Below the pieces are notes generated by a model. The model was not told where the DNA came from. It made no database searches and worked only from the letters and a program-made list of their open reading frames with translations. This document shows, one piece after another, positions 25,017 to 32,609 of a stretch of 41,918 nucleotides of DNA; the first letter of the stretch is position 1, and the number at the start of each line of letters is the position of its first letter. Source of the DNA: a virus; the IMG/VR virus record IMGVR_UViG_3300020421_000049, positions 1-41,918 of that record, one strand, 5' to 3'. The translations under genes were made by a program, and so were the position numbers.

Positions 25017-25445
25017 GCGTACTCTGGATTTTACAAACCAGTGAATCCTATGAAGTACCGTGGCAACCCGACAAACATTGTTTATAGGTCGCTATGGGAA
25101 CGAAAGTTCATGGTGTTCTGTGACAATAACCCTAATATATTACAGTGGGGAAGTGAAGAGATTATTATACCATACAGAGCACCTGATGGTAAAGTGAGGA
25201 GATACTTTCCAGATTTCTACATAAAAGTTCGTGAAAAAGATGGAAAGGTCACGAAGTATATCATTGAAGTAAAACCCAAAAAACAAACACAACCACCTAA
25301 TGCAAAAAATAAACGAACTGCCTCCTATCGTAATGCCGCTTTAACATACGCAAAAAACCAAACTAAATGGTCTGCTGCTCGTGATTATTGTGAAGATAGG
25401 CAGATGAACTTCTTGATATTAACCGAGGATCATTTAGGAGTATGA
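25014..25445 (+). CDS. gp4: gp4-like head completion protein
   Basis: Starts MAYSGFYKPVNPMKYRGNPT and contains IVYRSLWERKFMVFCDNNPN, LQWGSEEIIIPYRAPDGKVR and YFPDFYIKV...YIIEVKPKKQT, the conserved pattern of T4 gp4 (gp50/gp65) head completion proteins, which have an endonuclease-like fold (WGSEE, PDFY, EVKP as the PD-(D/E)XK-like core). Length 143 aa matches the family. The frame opens 30 codons earlier, but the start at 25014 matches family members and follows the late promoter. It seals filled heads before tail joining. Confidence 0.88.
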   Translation: MAYSGFYKPVNPMKYRGNPTNIVYRSLWERKFMVFCDNNPNILQWGSEEIIIPYRAPDGKVRRYFPDFYIKVREKDGKVTKYIIEVKPKKQTQPPNAKNKRTASYRNAALTYAKNQTKWSAARDYCEDRQMNFLILTEDHLGV

Positions 25446-25449
25446 AACA

Positions 25450-26076
25450 ATGGCACAAGGATTTGGTTCTACAGCAATTAGAACCGCAAACACAAAAACA
25501 GCAGGATACGAAACTCTATTTGATAAAGTAAAAACTCTGAGTTCAGGTCAAAAGAAATCTATCAAATGGTATAGATCAGCAGTTAAGTCAGAATCTGGTA
25601 AGTACAAAAAGAATTTCAATAACAAAGGAAGTACAGAAGTATCCCAAACTCAAAACGAATTACGTAACACTACATTAGAAAGACATATCTATATGTTTGA
25701 GTACCAGGCAAAAATGAGATGGTTGCCTTACTACGACAAGTTTCCACTAGTATACGTTCTTAAATCAAAAGGTAGTGAGTTCACAGGAATAAATTTACAC
25801 TATCTGTCACCAAAAAAGAGAATTATTGCCACCAAAAAACTGTTGCAAGGAAGAATCGACGTACCTAAGGCATGCTTTCATAAATACCTACATAACCATG
25901 TCCAAGAGGGAGTATACATTGATCTTGCTCAAGCAGAGTGGGATAGTGCTATTCTTTTACCAACAGAGGAATTTGTGAAAAGTATCAATGGTATGAACTT
26001 TCCAATAGACAAGAAACTTGTCTGGAAAGATACCGATGAAGCTTTCTATGATAAAATTACGGGTCAAAGTAAATAA
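25450..26076 (+). CDS. virion protein of unknown role, possibly gp2-like DNA end protector
   Basis: A 208-aa protein with YMFEYQAKMRWLPYYDKFPL, GINLHYLSPKKRI, FHKYLHNHVQEGVYIDLAQA and EWDSAILLPTEEF. The LPYYDxFPL...GxNLHYL pattern is one I associate with proteins placed near gp4 in T4-like phages and sometimes labelled DNA end protector (gp2); I cannot confirm the equivalence. GGAG precedes the ATG, and the TAA overlaps the gp48 ATG by 1 nt, so it belongs to the late gp4-gp53 operon. Confidence 0.45.
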   Translation: MAQGFGSTAIRTANTKTAGYETLFDKVKTLSSGQKKSIKWYRSAVKSESGKYKKNFNNKGSTEVSQTQNELRNTTLERHIYMFEYQAKMRWLPYYDKFPLVYVLKSKGSEFTGINLHYLSPKKRIIATKKLLQGRIDVPKACFHKYLHNHVQEGVYIDLAQAEWDSAILLPTEEFVKSINGMNFPIDKKLVWKDTDEAFYDKITGQSK

Positions 26077-27401
26077 TGTCAGATCCAAAACCAGTAGCAC
26101 AACAGGTAGAGGAAGATACTACTACAAATGATGAGGTAAAATCAGAACCAAAGAAAAACACTTGGTTCGATAGACTCCCATGGACACTTAAAGCTCCTCT
26201 TAAAGCACTCGGTCTAGATGATGATCTAGAAGGTGTGATCGATTATATTGAGAATAGTCCTGCTGGTAACTTTGCGGCAGATGTCATATCTGATCTCAAA
26301 CAAGCAGCAAGAGAATTTAAAGATGATAAACTAGGTCCAGACCAAATTTCATTTAAAGTACAAAAGAAAGCAACACTGGGAGACAATGATAGAAACGATG
26401 CTCACAAATCATCGCTAAGATATCCAAACGATTCTATATTGGCAAGCACAGATTACATGCTGTTCCAATTCTATAGATATCAACCACCATTTGGTGGTCA
26501 AGGTACTTTCAATCCTAGGTTTTTAATTGGACAAACTGCTGGTGAGTATGGAACTATTGAAGAATATAATTTATCAGTAACTAATCTAAGAGTTGATACA
26601 CAATTAAATCAGGTCGTACTATATGTTCCACCTGATGTGTCATCTACATATGGTGCAGAGTGGTCTGATCAATCGTTTAGTAACACTGCTGTTGCTAAGA
26701 TCAGAGGTGGTATGGCACTGAGAGATGGCAATCTAGCTGCGTCCCTTCAAGGTCAATTTGAAAATGCTGGCAATGCAATTGGTAGAATGCCAGAGATCAT
26801 GGGTGCTGATTTTATTAGAGGTCAAGTTGCAGGTGCAACTGGTGAACAACTTAGCAGAAATGATTTGTTCTCGTCATCAGCAGGAGTAGTGTTAAATCCT
26901 AACACTGAACTGCTATTCAGAAACCCACACATGAGAACCATTGACTTTACATATAAGTTGGTTCCAAATAACAAAGAAGAAGCAGAGATTATTTTTGAAA
27001 TTGTAAGGACATTTAAACTATGCTTACATCCTTCGTTTGGTCAACCTGGTAAACAGCAAGGAGGTAAATTAACAGGTGGTGGTCAAGTATTAAATACATT
27101 CGGCAAAGCAGAATCAAAAGTTGGTTTTATTTCTGTTCCTAGTGTATGTAAATTTGCATTTATGCAGGGAGGAGGTTTACATCCATTCCTTCCACAGTAT
27201 AAAACATGTGCATTAGTTAGTGTTGATGTTAACTACACTACTGATGGACAATATGTGGTAACAAGAGATGGTTATCCAGTTGCAACTGAACTAAGATTAT
27301 CATTCAAAGAACTCAAACTCGTGTACAGAGAAGACATTAGACCTGTTGGACCAAGTACAGTTAAGTTTGGTAAGAACAAAGCACTACACGGAGGTCACTA
27401 A
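26076..27401 (+). CDS. gp48: gp48-like baseplate tail-tube cap
   Basis: A 441-aa protein. The C-terminal half has the gp48/gp54-type features TELLFRNPHMRTIDFTYKLV, KEEAEIIFEIVRTFKLCLHP, FMQGGGLHPFLPQYKTCALV, DVNYTTDGQYVVTRDGYPVA and LRLSFKEL. The N-terminal 90 residues are polar and Lys-rich with a short amphipathic stretch. T4 gp48 sits on the dome of the baseplate and, with gp54, starts tube polymerisation. Both ends overlap neighbours by 1 nt (TAATG), showing tight coupling. Confidence 0.75.
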   Translation: MSDPKPVAQQVEEDTTTNDEVKSEPKKNTWFDRLPWTLKAPLKALGLDDDLEGVIDYIENSPAGNFAADVISDLKQAAREFKDDKLGPDQISFKVQKKATLGDNDRNDAHKSSLRYPNDSILASTDYMLFQFYRYQPPFGGQGTFNPRFLIGQTAGEYGTIEEYNLSVTNLRVDTQLNQVVLYVPPDVSSTYGAEWSDQSFSNTAVAKIRGGMALRDGNLAASLQGQFENAGNAIGRMPEIMGADFIRGQVAGATGEQLSRNDLFSSSAGVVLNPNTELLFRNPHMRTIDFTYKLVPNNKEEAEIIFEIVRTFKLCLHPSFGQPGKQQGGKLTGGGQVLNTFGKAESKVGFISVPSVCKFAFMQGGGLHPFLPQYKTCALVSVDVNYTTDGQYVVTRDGYPVATELRLSFKELKLVYREDIRPVGPSTVKFGKNKALHGGH

Positions 27402-28036
27402 TGTATTTTTCTTTAGTACCAGACATACAATATCCAATCAAACCTATTGGGTATCCATTCACACAAGAAGATATTACTGTTGCCAAGAACTTCTTCAGAA
27501 GATATGAACTGAACAAAAATATCTTTGAGAATGCAGTGTTCTTTAATCTCTATCAAATTGGTGATAGGGAAAGACCAGAACACGTAGCAAAAGAAGTGTA
27601 TGGTGATGAGATGTATGATTGGGTAGTGTTGCTATCAAATAATATTGTCAACGCACAATTTGATTGGCCCTTATCCAACTATGAGTTAACAAAATTAATT
27701 TTATCTGAATTTGATGATCCGTATGGAACCATTCATCACTATGAGACATATGATTACGGACAATACAAAAAAGGAACCCATGTTGACAAGACCTTTTACG
27801 ATGGTCAACACAAGTTCCTTTTGTCTGATGGTAATTACGTTACTAAAAATGGTAACGAGATTTCAAAAGCAGTGACTGTTATGGAACACTACACTGCAGA
27901 GAACGAGAAGAAGCGTGAGATCTTTATCCTAAAAGAAGATTACTTTATAGGATTTGTAGATAACTTCAGGAAAACTAATCGTTACAAGAAGAGTGATGAC
28001 TATATTAGTGCTAAACTAAAGAGAGCAAGAATCTAA
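27401..28036 (+). CDS. gp53: gp53-like baseplate wedge protein
   Basis: The 211-aa protein begins MYFSLVPDIQYPIKPIGYPF and contains the family core PEHVAKEVYGDEMYDWVVLL followed by SNNIVNAQFDWPLSNYELTK, typical of gp53 (a LysM-like fold that joins wedges in T4). The C-terminal tail is basic (RYKKSDDYISAKLKRARI). It is the last gene of the plus-strand late operon; an A+T-rich repeat lies directly after its stop. Confidence 0.82.
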   Translation: MYFSLVPDIQYPIKPIGYPFTQEDITVAKNFFRRYELNKNIFENAVFFNLYQIGDRERPEHVAKEVYGDEMYDWVVLLSNNIVNAQFDWPLSNYELTKLILSEFDDPYGTIHHYETYDYGQYKKGTHVDKTFYDGQHKFLLSDGNYVTKNGNEISKAVTVMEHYTAENEKKREIFILKEDYFIGFVDNFRKTNRYKKSDDYISAKLKRARI

Positions 28037-28037
28037 T

Positions 28038-28104
28038 CGACTTTTCTACCAAAAAATTGGCGGAGAATTTTTTTCACTTTTCACAGATTTGATTATCGAA
28101 TTTC
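28038..28104. repeat. right copy of the ~68-bp imperfect direct repeat
   Basis: Collinear with 24216-24284 on the same strand, beginning 1 bp after the gp53 stop and running into the 3' end of the minus-strand 42-aa gene. With the left copy it brackets the tube-gp4-gp48-gp53 cassette. Confidence 0.5.
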
Positions 28105-28202
28105 GTTTCTAGTGATGCGATTCGTGCTAGCAGAACTAAATTGTCTGACTCCAATTGATCGAGACGCTTACGTAGTGCCTCGATCATTTCTTTTTTCTTC
28201 AT
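28074..28202 (-). CDS. small coiled-coil protein (42 aa)
   Basis: MKKKEMIEALRKRLDQLESD followed by NLVLLARIASLETKFDNQ shows heptad spacing of Leu/Ile, so a short coiled coil is likely. Its ATG overlaps the stop of the 64-aa gene by 1 nt (TAATG). It is the last of three micro-genes behind gp32. The final codons overlap the right direct repeat. Confidence 0.65.
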   Translation of the reverse strand: MKKKEMIEALRKRLDQLESDNLVLLARIASLETKFDNQICEK

Positions 28203-28396
28203 TAGTCAAGTTCGTAACAGGCAGATCGTGCCAGTTCAGGGTTTGCTTTTAGTGCTCGATGAACATGTCCATGAACATCACTCTCTAGAGTATGATGTGC
28301 TCTGGTATGTACCATCTGAATAACTATTAAAAAACCCAGAATCATTGCATTGATCTGGGTTATTGGATTTAAGAATGCTCTTAAATACTTTCTCAT
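28202..28396 (-). CDS. small membrane protein (64 aa)
   Basis: One transmembrane segment (ITQINAMILGFLIVIQMV) follows a basic start (MRKYLRAFLN); the C-terminal part is His-rich (RAHHTLESDVHGHVHRAL) and ends ARSACYELD. It is coupled to the upstream 37-aa gene by ATGA and to the downstream 42-aa gene by TAATG. No family is recognised; the His-rich tail could bind metal but this is speculation. Confidence 0.6.
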   Translation of the reverse strand: MRKYLRAFLNPITQINAMILGFLIVIQMVHTRAHHTLESDVHGHVHRALKANPELARSACYELD

Positions 28397-28506
28397 CGAA
28401 TGAATTTATCCATGCGAAGTTTAATATAATACATTCCGATGACCCACAGGGAGAAGAGAAACCCCTCCCCGTAACTCATGGAATTCCATGCGTGAACTAC
28501 ATCCAT
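28393..28506 (-). CDS. micro membrane protein behind gp32 (37 aa)
   Basis: MDVVHAWNSMSYGEGFLFSL continues into a hydrophobic stretch (FLFSLWVIGMYYIKL) and a basic end (RMDKFIR). The ATG lies 1 nt after the gp32 stop and the TGA overlaps the next ATG by 4 nt, which argues for real translation despite the size. Confidence 0.6.
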   Translation of the reverse strand: MDVVHAWNSMSYGEGFLFSLWVIGMYYIKLRMDKFIR

Positions 28507-28507
28507 A

Positions 28508-29410
28508 TCAGTCCTCTGCAAGACGTGCGAAGTATGATAGTGCATCGTCGTCATCTACAACTGCTTCTTCCTTGACAGGAGAAGGTGTAGAACGAGTGAT
28601 GTCAGGATCGTTGAATCCACCAGTCGCTACAACTGGTTCGTACTCTTCATCATCAACAGAAGGACGGGTGACAGGACGTTGCCCAATGCCGAGCACCATG
28701 TTCAGACGACGCTCAAGATCTTCATAGGACTTGAAGTTTTCCTTGGCAGTGAACGCCTCTAGCGAGTGTTCTTTCTTCCACGTTGCTTCAAGTTCATCAT
28801 CATCTGAACTAATAGCACCAACAGAATCAAACTCACTGCTGTCATAGTTCCAGTACCCTGCGACTTTCTTGATCTTCAGTTTGAAGTTAGCACCTTCCCA
28901 AAGGTCAAAGACATTCACTGGTGTCTCATCTTGGAACTCAGGTTGCATAGCAGCGAGGATCTTATCATGGATCTTCTTGCCATACTTGTAAAGGAATACC
29001 TTACCCTCGTTCTCAGGGTGCTTAGGATCTTTCACGACAAGGATGTTGCTGTAGTAAGAAAGCTTACGCTTCTGCTTACGAGCGGTCTCTTTGTCTTCAT
29101 CAGCACCGCTATTCCAGAGACGGCGGTTGACTTCACCAACGGGATCCTTATCGTTGAGTGTAGTCAGGGAGTTTTCGATGTACCAACCACCAGGACCTTG
29201 GAAGGCATGGGAGTACACCTTTGCCCATGGGATGGTTTCACCTTCAGGGGCGGGGAGGAAACGGATAACAGCGTACCCATTTCCAGAAGCGTCAACTTCT
29301 GGTTTCCAGAACCTTTCATCAACGTTCTTACCGCTGGATGACTTCTCTAGTTCCTTCTGGAGAAACTGGAAGTTGTTCTGAGATTTACGCTTTAGATCTG
29401 CGAATGACAT
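28508..29410 (-). CDS. gp32: single-stranded DNA-binding protein gp32
   Basis: The 300-aa protein has the gp32 layout: an N-terminal LAST-like basic start (FADLKRKSQNNFQFLQKELE) for cooperative binding, an OB-fold core (YAVIRFLPAPEGE, WYIENSLTTLNDKDPVGEVN, YYSNILVVKDPKHPENEGKV), and an acidic C-terminal tail (EEAVVDDDDALSYFARLAED) that recruits replication proteins. The start at 29410 gives the conserved MSFADLKRKS N-terminus; the frame opens 32 codons upstream across the promoter. The Cys ligands of the T4 zinc site are absent, as the protein has no Cys in the core. A sigma70 promoter lies upstream. Confidence 0.9.
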   Translation of the reverse strand: MSFADLKRKSQNNFQFLQKELEKSSSGKNVDERFWKPEVDASGNGYAVIRFLPAPEGETIPWAKVYSHAFQGPGGWYIENSLTTLNDKDPVGEVNRRLWNSGADEDKETARKQKRKLSYYSNILVVKDPKHPENEGKVFLYKYGKKIHDKILAAMQPEFQDETPVNVFDLWEGANFKLKIKKVAGYWNYDSSEFDSVGAISSDDDELEATWKKEHSLEAFTAKENFKSYEDLERRLNMVLGIGQRPVTRPSVDDEEYEPVVATGGFNDPDITRSTPSPVKEEAVVDDDDALSYFARLAED

Positions 29411-29464
29411 AGATTGCCTCGGATTGAATTGGATTTGGTTTGTGTGACCCCTGATCACTTGATC

Positions 29465-29493
29465 ATAATAACAGGCACAGAGTCGGGTGTCAA
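29465..29493 (-). promoter_or_regulatory. sigma70-type promoter of gp32
   Basis: TTGACA (29488-29493), 17-nt spacer, TATTAT (29465-29470) on the minus strand, about 55 nt upstream of the gp32 ATG and inside the 3' end of the preceding gene. It would give gp32 extra expression beyond operon readthrough. Confidence 0.75.
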
Positions 29494-29504
29494 CCCTCTG
29501 TGCC
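29474..29504. repeat. 9-bp inverted repeat around the gp32 -35 box
   Basis: GGCACAGAG (29474-29482) and CTCTGTGCC (29496-29504) are perfect inverted repeats with the TTGACA in the 13-nt centre. It could be an operator, or a hairpin at the end of the upstream message. Confidence 0.6.
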
Positions 29505-29831
29505 ACTTTCTAACTGACTCTTCATGTGTTGCACTTTGTCAAGAAGTTCTTGAAACATGCTCTCGATGGTCGTGTTTGGTGTAGCACCTAGCATGATGAT
29601 GCCTTGCTTCATGGTTTCGACCACTGACTTTGCCTCAGGATCGTCACTCAGTTTAGCACGGGCATAGAACACCTGCTGTTTGCTAATAAGTTTTTCTAGT
29701 GCTTCAAAATATTCAAGTTTTCTATTTGGATCTAGAAGTACAAAGTTCATAGCAGATCTGAAACAGAACTGCTGTAACTCCAACATCTCTTGGATGTCAC
29801 CTCTAACTATATCGGAATGGAAAAAGCTCAT
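29490..29831 (-). CDS. DUF1825-like protein
   Basis: The 113-aa protein follows the DUF1825 pattern known from cyanobacteria and cyanophages: MSFFHSDIVRGDIQEMLELQ, a helix FEALEKLISKQQVFYARAKL and SMFQELLDKVQHMKSQLESG. It is all-helical. In cyanobacterial members the N-terminus reads FFDSxIV; here FFHSDIV. Function is not established. It overlaps the gp33 stop by 4 nt and precedes gp32, so it is cotranscribed with late-transcription and replication genes. Confidence 0.7.
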   Translation of the reverse strand: MSFFHSDIVRGDIQEMLELQQFCFRSAMNFVLLDPNRKLEYFEALEKLISKQQVFYARAKLSDDPEAKSVVETMKQGIIMLGATPNTTIESMFQELLDKVQHMKSQLESGTEG

Positions 29832-30082
29832 ACTAGCATTAATTTGGCACGACTTGTTTTTTTCATGAAGTTAAGTTGCTGTGCTTCGTGACGCAACTTT
29901 TCTTTTAATGGTTTACTGATTAATTTATTAACAGTATCTAGTTCAATTTCATTTAGTTCACAGTAGTGGATAACAGAATCAATGTAATTCATTTCAGGAT
30001 TGTGTAATGCAATCTTCTCCACCTCCTGCGAAAATCTCGCAGCAGTCATAAATTTATCCTCTAATAATTGTTTTTTGTCCAT
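29828..30082 (-). CDS. gp33: gp33-like late promoter transcription accessory protein
   Basis: An 84-aa helical protein: KQLLEDKFMTAARFSQEVEK, MNYIDSVIHYCELNEIELDT, and KLISKPLKEKLRHEAQQLNF followed by MKKTSRAKL. The order 'xxSxEVExxxxxxxMxYxDAV...LKEKxxxEAxxLN' matches cyanophage gp33. T4 gp33 bridges RNA polymerase beta-flap and the sliding clamp for gp55-dependent late transcription. Location next to gp32 matches T4 gene order (33-59-32). It overlaps the exonuclease 3' end by 29 nt. Confidence 0.75.
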   Translation of the reverse strand: MDKKQLLEDKFMTAARFSQEVEKIALHNPEMNYIDSVIHYCELNEIELDTVNKLISKPLKEKLRHEAQQLNFMKKTSRAKLMLV

Positions 30083-30752
30083 ATCGTTCTTGGTATTCGT
30101 CGATGTAACTCATGAGTTTCATAAAGAATTCTTTCTTAGGTGGGTGTACCACAACTTGAGTCTCTCCGTTTTCACAAGCAACGATGGTGACGAGTTGTTT
30201 AACACTCATCCCGTAGTTTTCTTGTAGCATACATGCATATGCAGTTTCCTGAACGAAGTAGTCGTAAAGATATTGTTCACGCTTGGGTTTTTCTGCTGTC
30301 TTGAAATCAATAATAGACAGCACTCCGTCAAACTCAGCAATACAATCTACACGCCCTGCCAATTCTAAATGCTTAGAGTAGAGCGCCGCTTCTTGTAAGT
30401 AAATATTATTTATGCGGTCTAAATCAGGACGACTATGCTGAAACATAAGGACAGGTAGAGGTGACTTACTGTACTTTTTTATGTCCAGATTATTGTTTAG
30501 ATAATCTTCTGCAACTGAATGATACTTTGTACCACGTCCAGTAGCACGAGTGGATTTAGCATTTGCTTTCTTCTCACCAACACGGGCTCGCCACTTAGCG
30601 ATACCCGCCATCTTCTCTTTGTTGCTGCCAATCACAGTGGTGACAGACGGGAACTTGAAACCTTCTGGTGTCAGGTACATGCGTTTGCCATCCACCTGCT
30701 CAGCAGACATTTCAATAGGTTCTATGCCACCTACGTGATTGAACAGTTTCAT
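30054..30752 (-). CDS. PD-(D/E)XK exonuclease (RecB/Cas4-like)
   Basis: A 232-aa nuclease with the PD-(D/E)XK core: RGTKYHSVAEDYL (helix with the conserved H near residue 77), LAGRVDCIAEFDGVLSIIDF followed by KTAEKP, giving the G-x-(I/V)-D...D-x-K catalytic set (D at LAGRVD, D-F-K), and the QxxxY-like YDYFVQETAYACML helix. This is the usual single-domain exonuclease found beside phoH and gp33 in cyanomyoviruses; it probably acts in recombination or host DNA breakdown. The start overlaps the phoH stop by 4 nt. Confidence 0.82.
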   Translation of the reverse strand: MKLFNHVGGIEPIEMSAEQVDGKRMYLTPEGFKFPSVTTVIGSNKEKMAGIAKWRARVGEKKANAKSTRATGRGTKYHSVAEDYLNNNLDIKKYSKSPLPVLMFQHSRPDLDRINNIYLQEAALYSKHLELAGRVDCIAEFDGVLSIIDFKTAEKPKREQYLYDYFVQETAYACMLQENYGMSVKQLVTIVACENGETQVVVHPPKKEFFMKLMSYIDEYQERYGQKTIIRG

Positions 30753-31501
30753 AGACCTAGATTAATTTTGTTAATGAGATAAGATTTAACGAGACCAGAA
30801 CGAACGATGTCATCGATACCAAACTCGATAAGAGAAAACTCATCCATGTTTTGTAGGATGCGTTGGAAGTCAATGATACCTGTACGTTCACTAATTTTTT
30901 GGAGATCAGTTTGTGCAGCATCACCACAGAAAATGATCTTACTATCCTGTCCAACACGAGTGATGATTGAATCAAGTTCGTGGAAGTTCAGGTTCTGACA
31001 TTCATCAATGATAACAATAGCATTGTCTAGTGTAGTACCACGGATGAAACTAGTAGACCAGAATGATACTGTCTCTTGTGCCTTGAGGTTATCGTATAAC
31101 ATTTCATACGATGCATCGTCTGGCATTTCAAACATGGATTGTACCATGTTCTTGTATGGTATTTGATAGAGAGAAGACTTATCTTCATGGTCACCAGGTA
31201 GGAAACCAATCTCCCTAGTTGCTACTAGAGAACGAACAATATAGATCTTTTCATATGGTGTGTACTCATTCAGTACATCCTTAAGTGCTTTGTACAATGC
31301 AATGAATGTCTTACCTGTACCAGCAACACCGTAGGCATAAATCATCTGACCTTTTTCCCACTCATCAAAGAATAGTTTTTGATTGTGAGTAAGAGGTTCA
31401 ACGGGAAGCATATACTCCTCGCTGATAGGTTTACGACGCTTACGCTGCTTAGCAGTCATCCCGTCGCCAGGTGCTTTAGTTGTCTTCTTTCTAGCAGGCA
31501 T
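30749..31501 (-). CDS. phoH: PhoH-like ATPase
   Basis: The 250-aa protein starts with a basic tail (MPARKKTTKAPGDG) followed by a P-loop NTPase: Walker A YGVAGTGKTFIAL near residue 58, Walker B AIVIIDECQNL near residue 163, and the PhoH-specific IYIVRSLVATREIGFLPGD, FCGDAAQTDL and GIIDF segments. PhoH is an RNA-binding ATPase widespread in marine phages; despite its name its link to phosphate is uncertain. It lies between an 88-aa unknown and the exonuclease with minimal spacing. Confidence 0.92.
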   Translation of the reverse strand: MPARKKTTKAPGDGMTAKQRKRRKPISEEYMLPVEPLTHNQKLFFDEWEKGQMIYAYGVAGTGKTFIALYKALKDVLNEYTPYEKIYIVRSLVATREIGFLPGDHEDKSSLYQIPYKNMVQSMFEMPDDASYEMLYDNLKAQETVSFWSTSFIRGTTLDNAIVIIDECQNLNFHELDSIITRVGQDSKIIFCGDAAQTDLQKISERTGIIDFQRILQNMDEFSLIEFGIDDIVRSGLVKSYLINKINLGL

Positions 31502-31502
31502 T

Positions 31503-31769
31503 TTAGTAGTTGTATTTGTCTGTAATGGTACGATTGCGAGGTGCTTTAGGAATCACCTTGTTTTTCATGATGTCTTTCCAACCAGGATGTGTCTTTGCCA
31601 TCTTGTCTCTCCATTCACCAACCTCACCAGAGGCAGGACATGTAGAGGGATCACTCCAATCTCTATCCCAATCAGGGTTGTCTGCTTTCCACTGGTCCCA
31701 ATCATGGACGCTAATTCTAACGTCCTTTTGTTCACCAGTGACTTTATTAATTACTGGATAGGTCGCCAT
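31503..31769 (-). CDS. conserved cyanophage hypothetical protein (88 aa)
   Basis: Begins MATYPVINKVTGEQKDVRIS and has a Trp-rich core VHDWDQWKADNPDWDRDWSD followed by PSTCPASGEVGEWRDKMAK. The combination KxTGExK...DPxTCP is familiar in T4-like cyanophages, always near phoH, but I know of no function. The N-terminus resembles a small beta-hairpin as found in zinc ribbons, but only one Cys is present. It overlaps the upstream 75-aa gene by 23 nt. Confidence 0.7.
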   Translation of the reverse strand: MATYPVINKVTGEQKDVRISVHDWDQWKADNPDWDRDWSDPSTCPASGEVGEWRDKMAKTHPGWKDIMKNKVIPKAPRNRTITDKYNY

Positions 31770-31974
31770 CTTTTTTCTCCTTTTTATAAAAACCGAATGG
31801 ATCTTCTAGTTTTTCTTCCAGTGCTGCCTTCAATGCAACAGCACCAATCGCTTCCATAACTTTAAGGACTTGCTCAGGTTTGGCATTCTCTCCAAGTTCT
31901 TTAGCGACGTAATCATACTTAGGCCAGAAAGTTTCACCTGCTTTCTGGTAATCCTCTAGTGTCAAAAGTTTCAT
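31747..31974 (-). CDS. small hypothetical protein (75 aa)
   Basis: Start at 31974 (MKLLTLEDYQKAGETFWPKY) is preferred over two upstream in-frame ATGs because it overlaps the thyX TGA by 4 nt. The protein is helical and acidic with a Lys-rich end (FGFYKKEKKDGDLSSN). No domain is recognised. Confidence 0.6.
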   Translation of the reverse strand: MKLLTLEDYQKAGETFWPKYDYVAKELGENAKPEQVLKVMEAIGAVALKAALEEKLEDPFGFYKKEKKDGDLSSN

Positions 31975-32609
31975 TGCCATCCAAGTGCCTCCGCACAAAT
32001 AGGGAACTGTTCTGCAAACACACGCTTAGCATCTAGTGCAATATCCATGTGTTCTTTCTGCGTACCATTAGCGGAACGCAATTCGATATAATGTATCCAT
32101 GACCGAACTGAGCCCGTCATGTAGATTTTTGTTGGTACTGCTAAAGGAAGCACAAAACGTGAACATTCCTTTGCAATACCATATTTTAACATATCTTGGT
32201 AGAGTTTCATAGCATCTTCAAAATGTTTCTGCATCTTGATCTGAAACTCTTGGTTTACAAAAGGATCAACATCATCAATAGAGTTCTGTCTGTTCTTAGT
32301 ATCCTGCCTGCGAAGTTCAGGCAAAGGAATCTTGTCTGCCAACATAGAACTGTCAGCATACCGCTGTGAAAATTCTTGATATGTGAATGACCTATGCCTC
32401 AATATTTGAGCTGCCAGTCCTCTAGTAGTTTCAATCTCTAGAGTCATGTGTGCTTGCTCAAAGACACTCCAGTGATTGTGTTTGATGCAATAGGATAACA
32501 GACCAGCGACCTTAGGATTGTCCTGATTGTTCGGGTTGCTCACCCTTGCCACGTAACCCATCGTCTTTTCTGCGTCTGGTGTCACTGTCACGAGTTTCAC
32601 TGAGTTCAT
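31971..32609 (-). CDS. thyX: flavin-dependent thymidylate synthase ThyX
   Basis: The 212-aa protein carries the ThyX signature RHR-x5-E-F-S-Q-R-Y (ILRHRSFTYQEFSQRYADSS near residue 70), plus the conserved SVFEQAHMTLEIETTRGLAA and PLAVPTKIYMTGSVRSWIHY followed by IELRS that contact FAD and dUMP. It makes dTMP from dUMP using methylene-tetrahydrofolate and FAD. Cyanophages use it to boost dTTP supply. The upstream 90-aa reading frame runs 98 nt into its 5' end. Confidence 0.93.
   Translation of the reverse strand: MNSVKLVTVTPDAEKTMGYVARVSNPNNQDNPKVAGLLSYCIKHNHWSVFEQAHMTLEIETTRGLAAQILRHRSFTYQEFSQRYADSSMLADKIPLPELRRQDTKNRQNSIDDVDPFVNQEFQIKMQKHFEDAMKLYQDMLKYGIAKECSRFVLPLAVPTKIYMTGSVRSWIHYIELRSANGTQKEHMDIALDAKRVFAEQFPICAEALGWQ

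Noticed and set aside
28931-29381. plus-strand frames of 96-136 codons opposite gp32
   Set aside because: Antisense to an unmistakable gp32 gene, without start signals.
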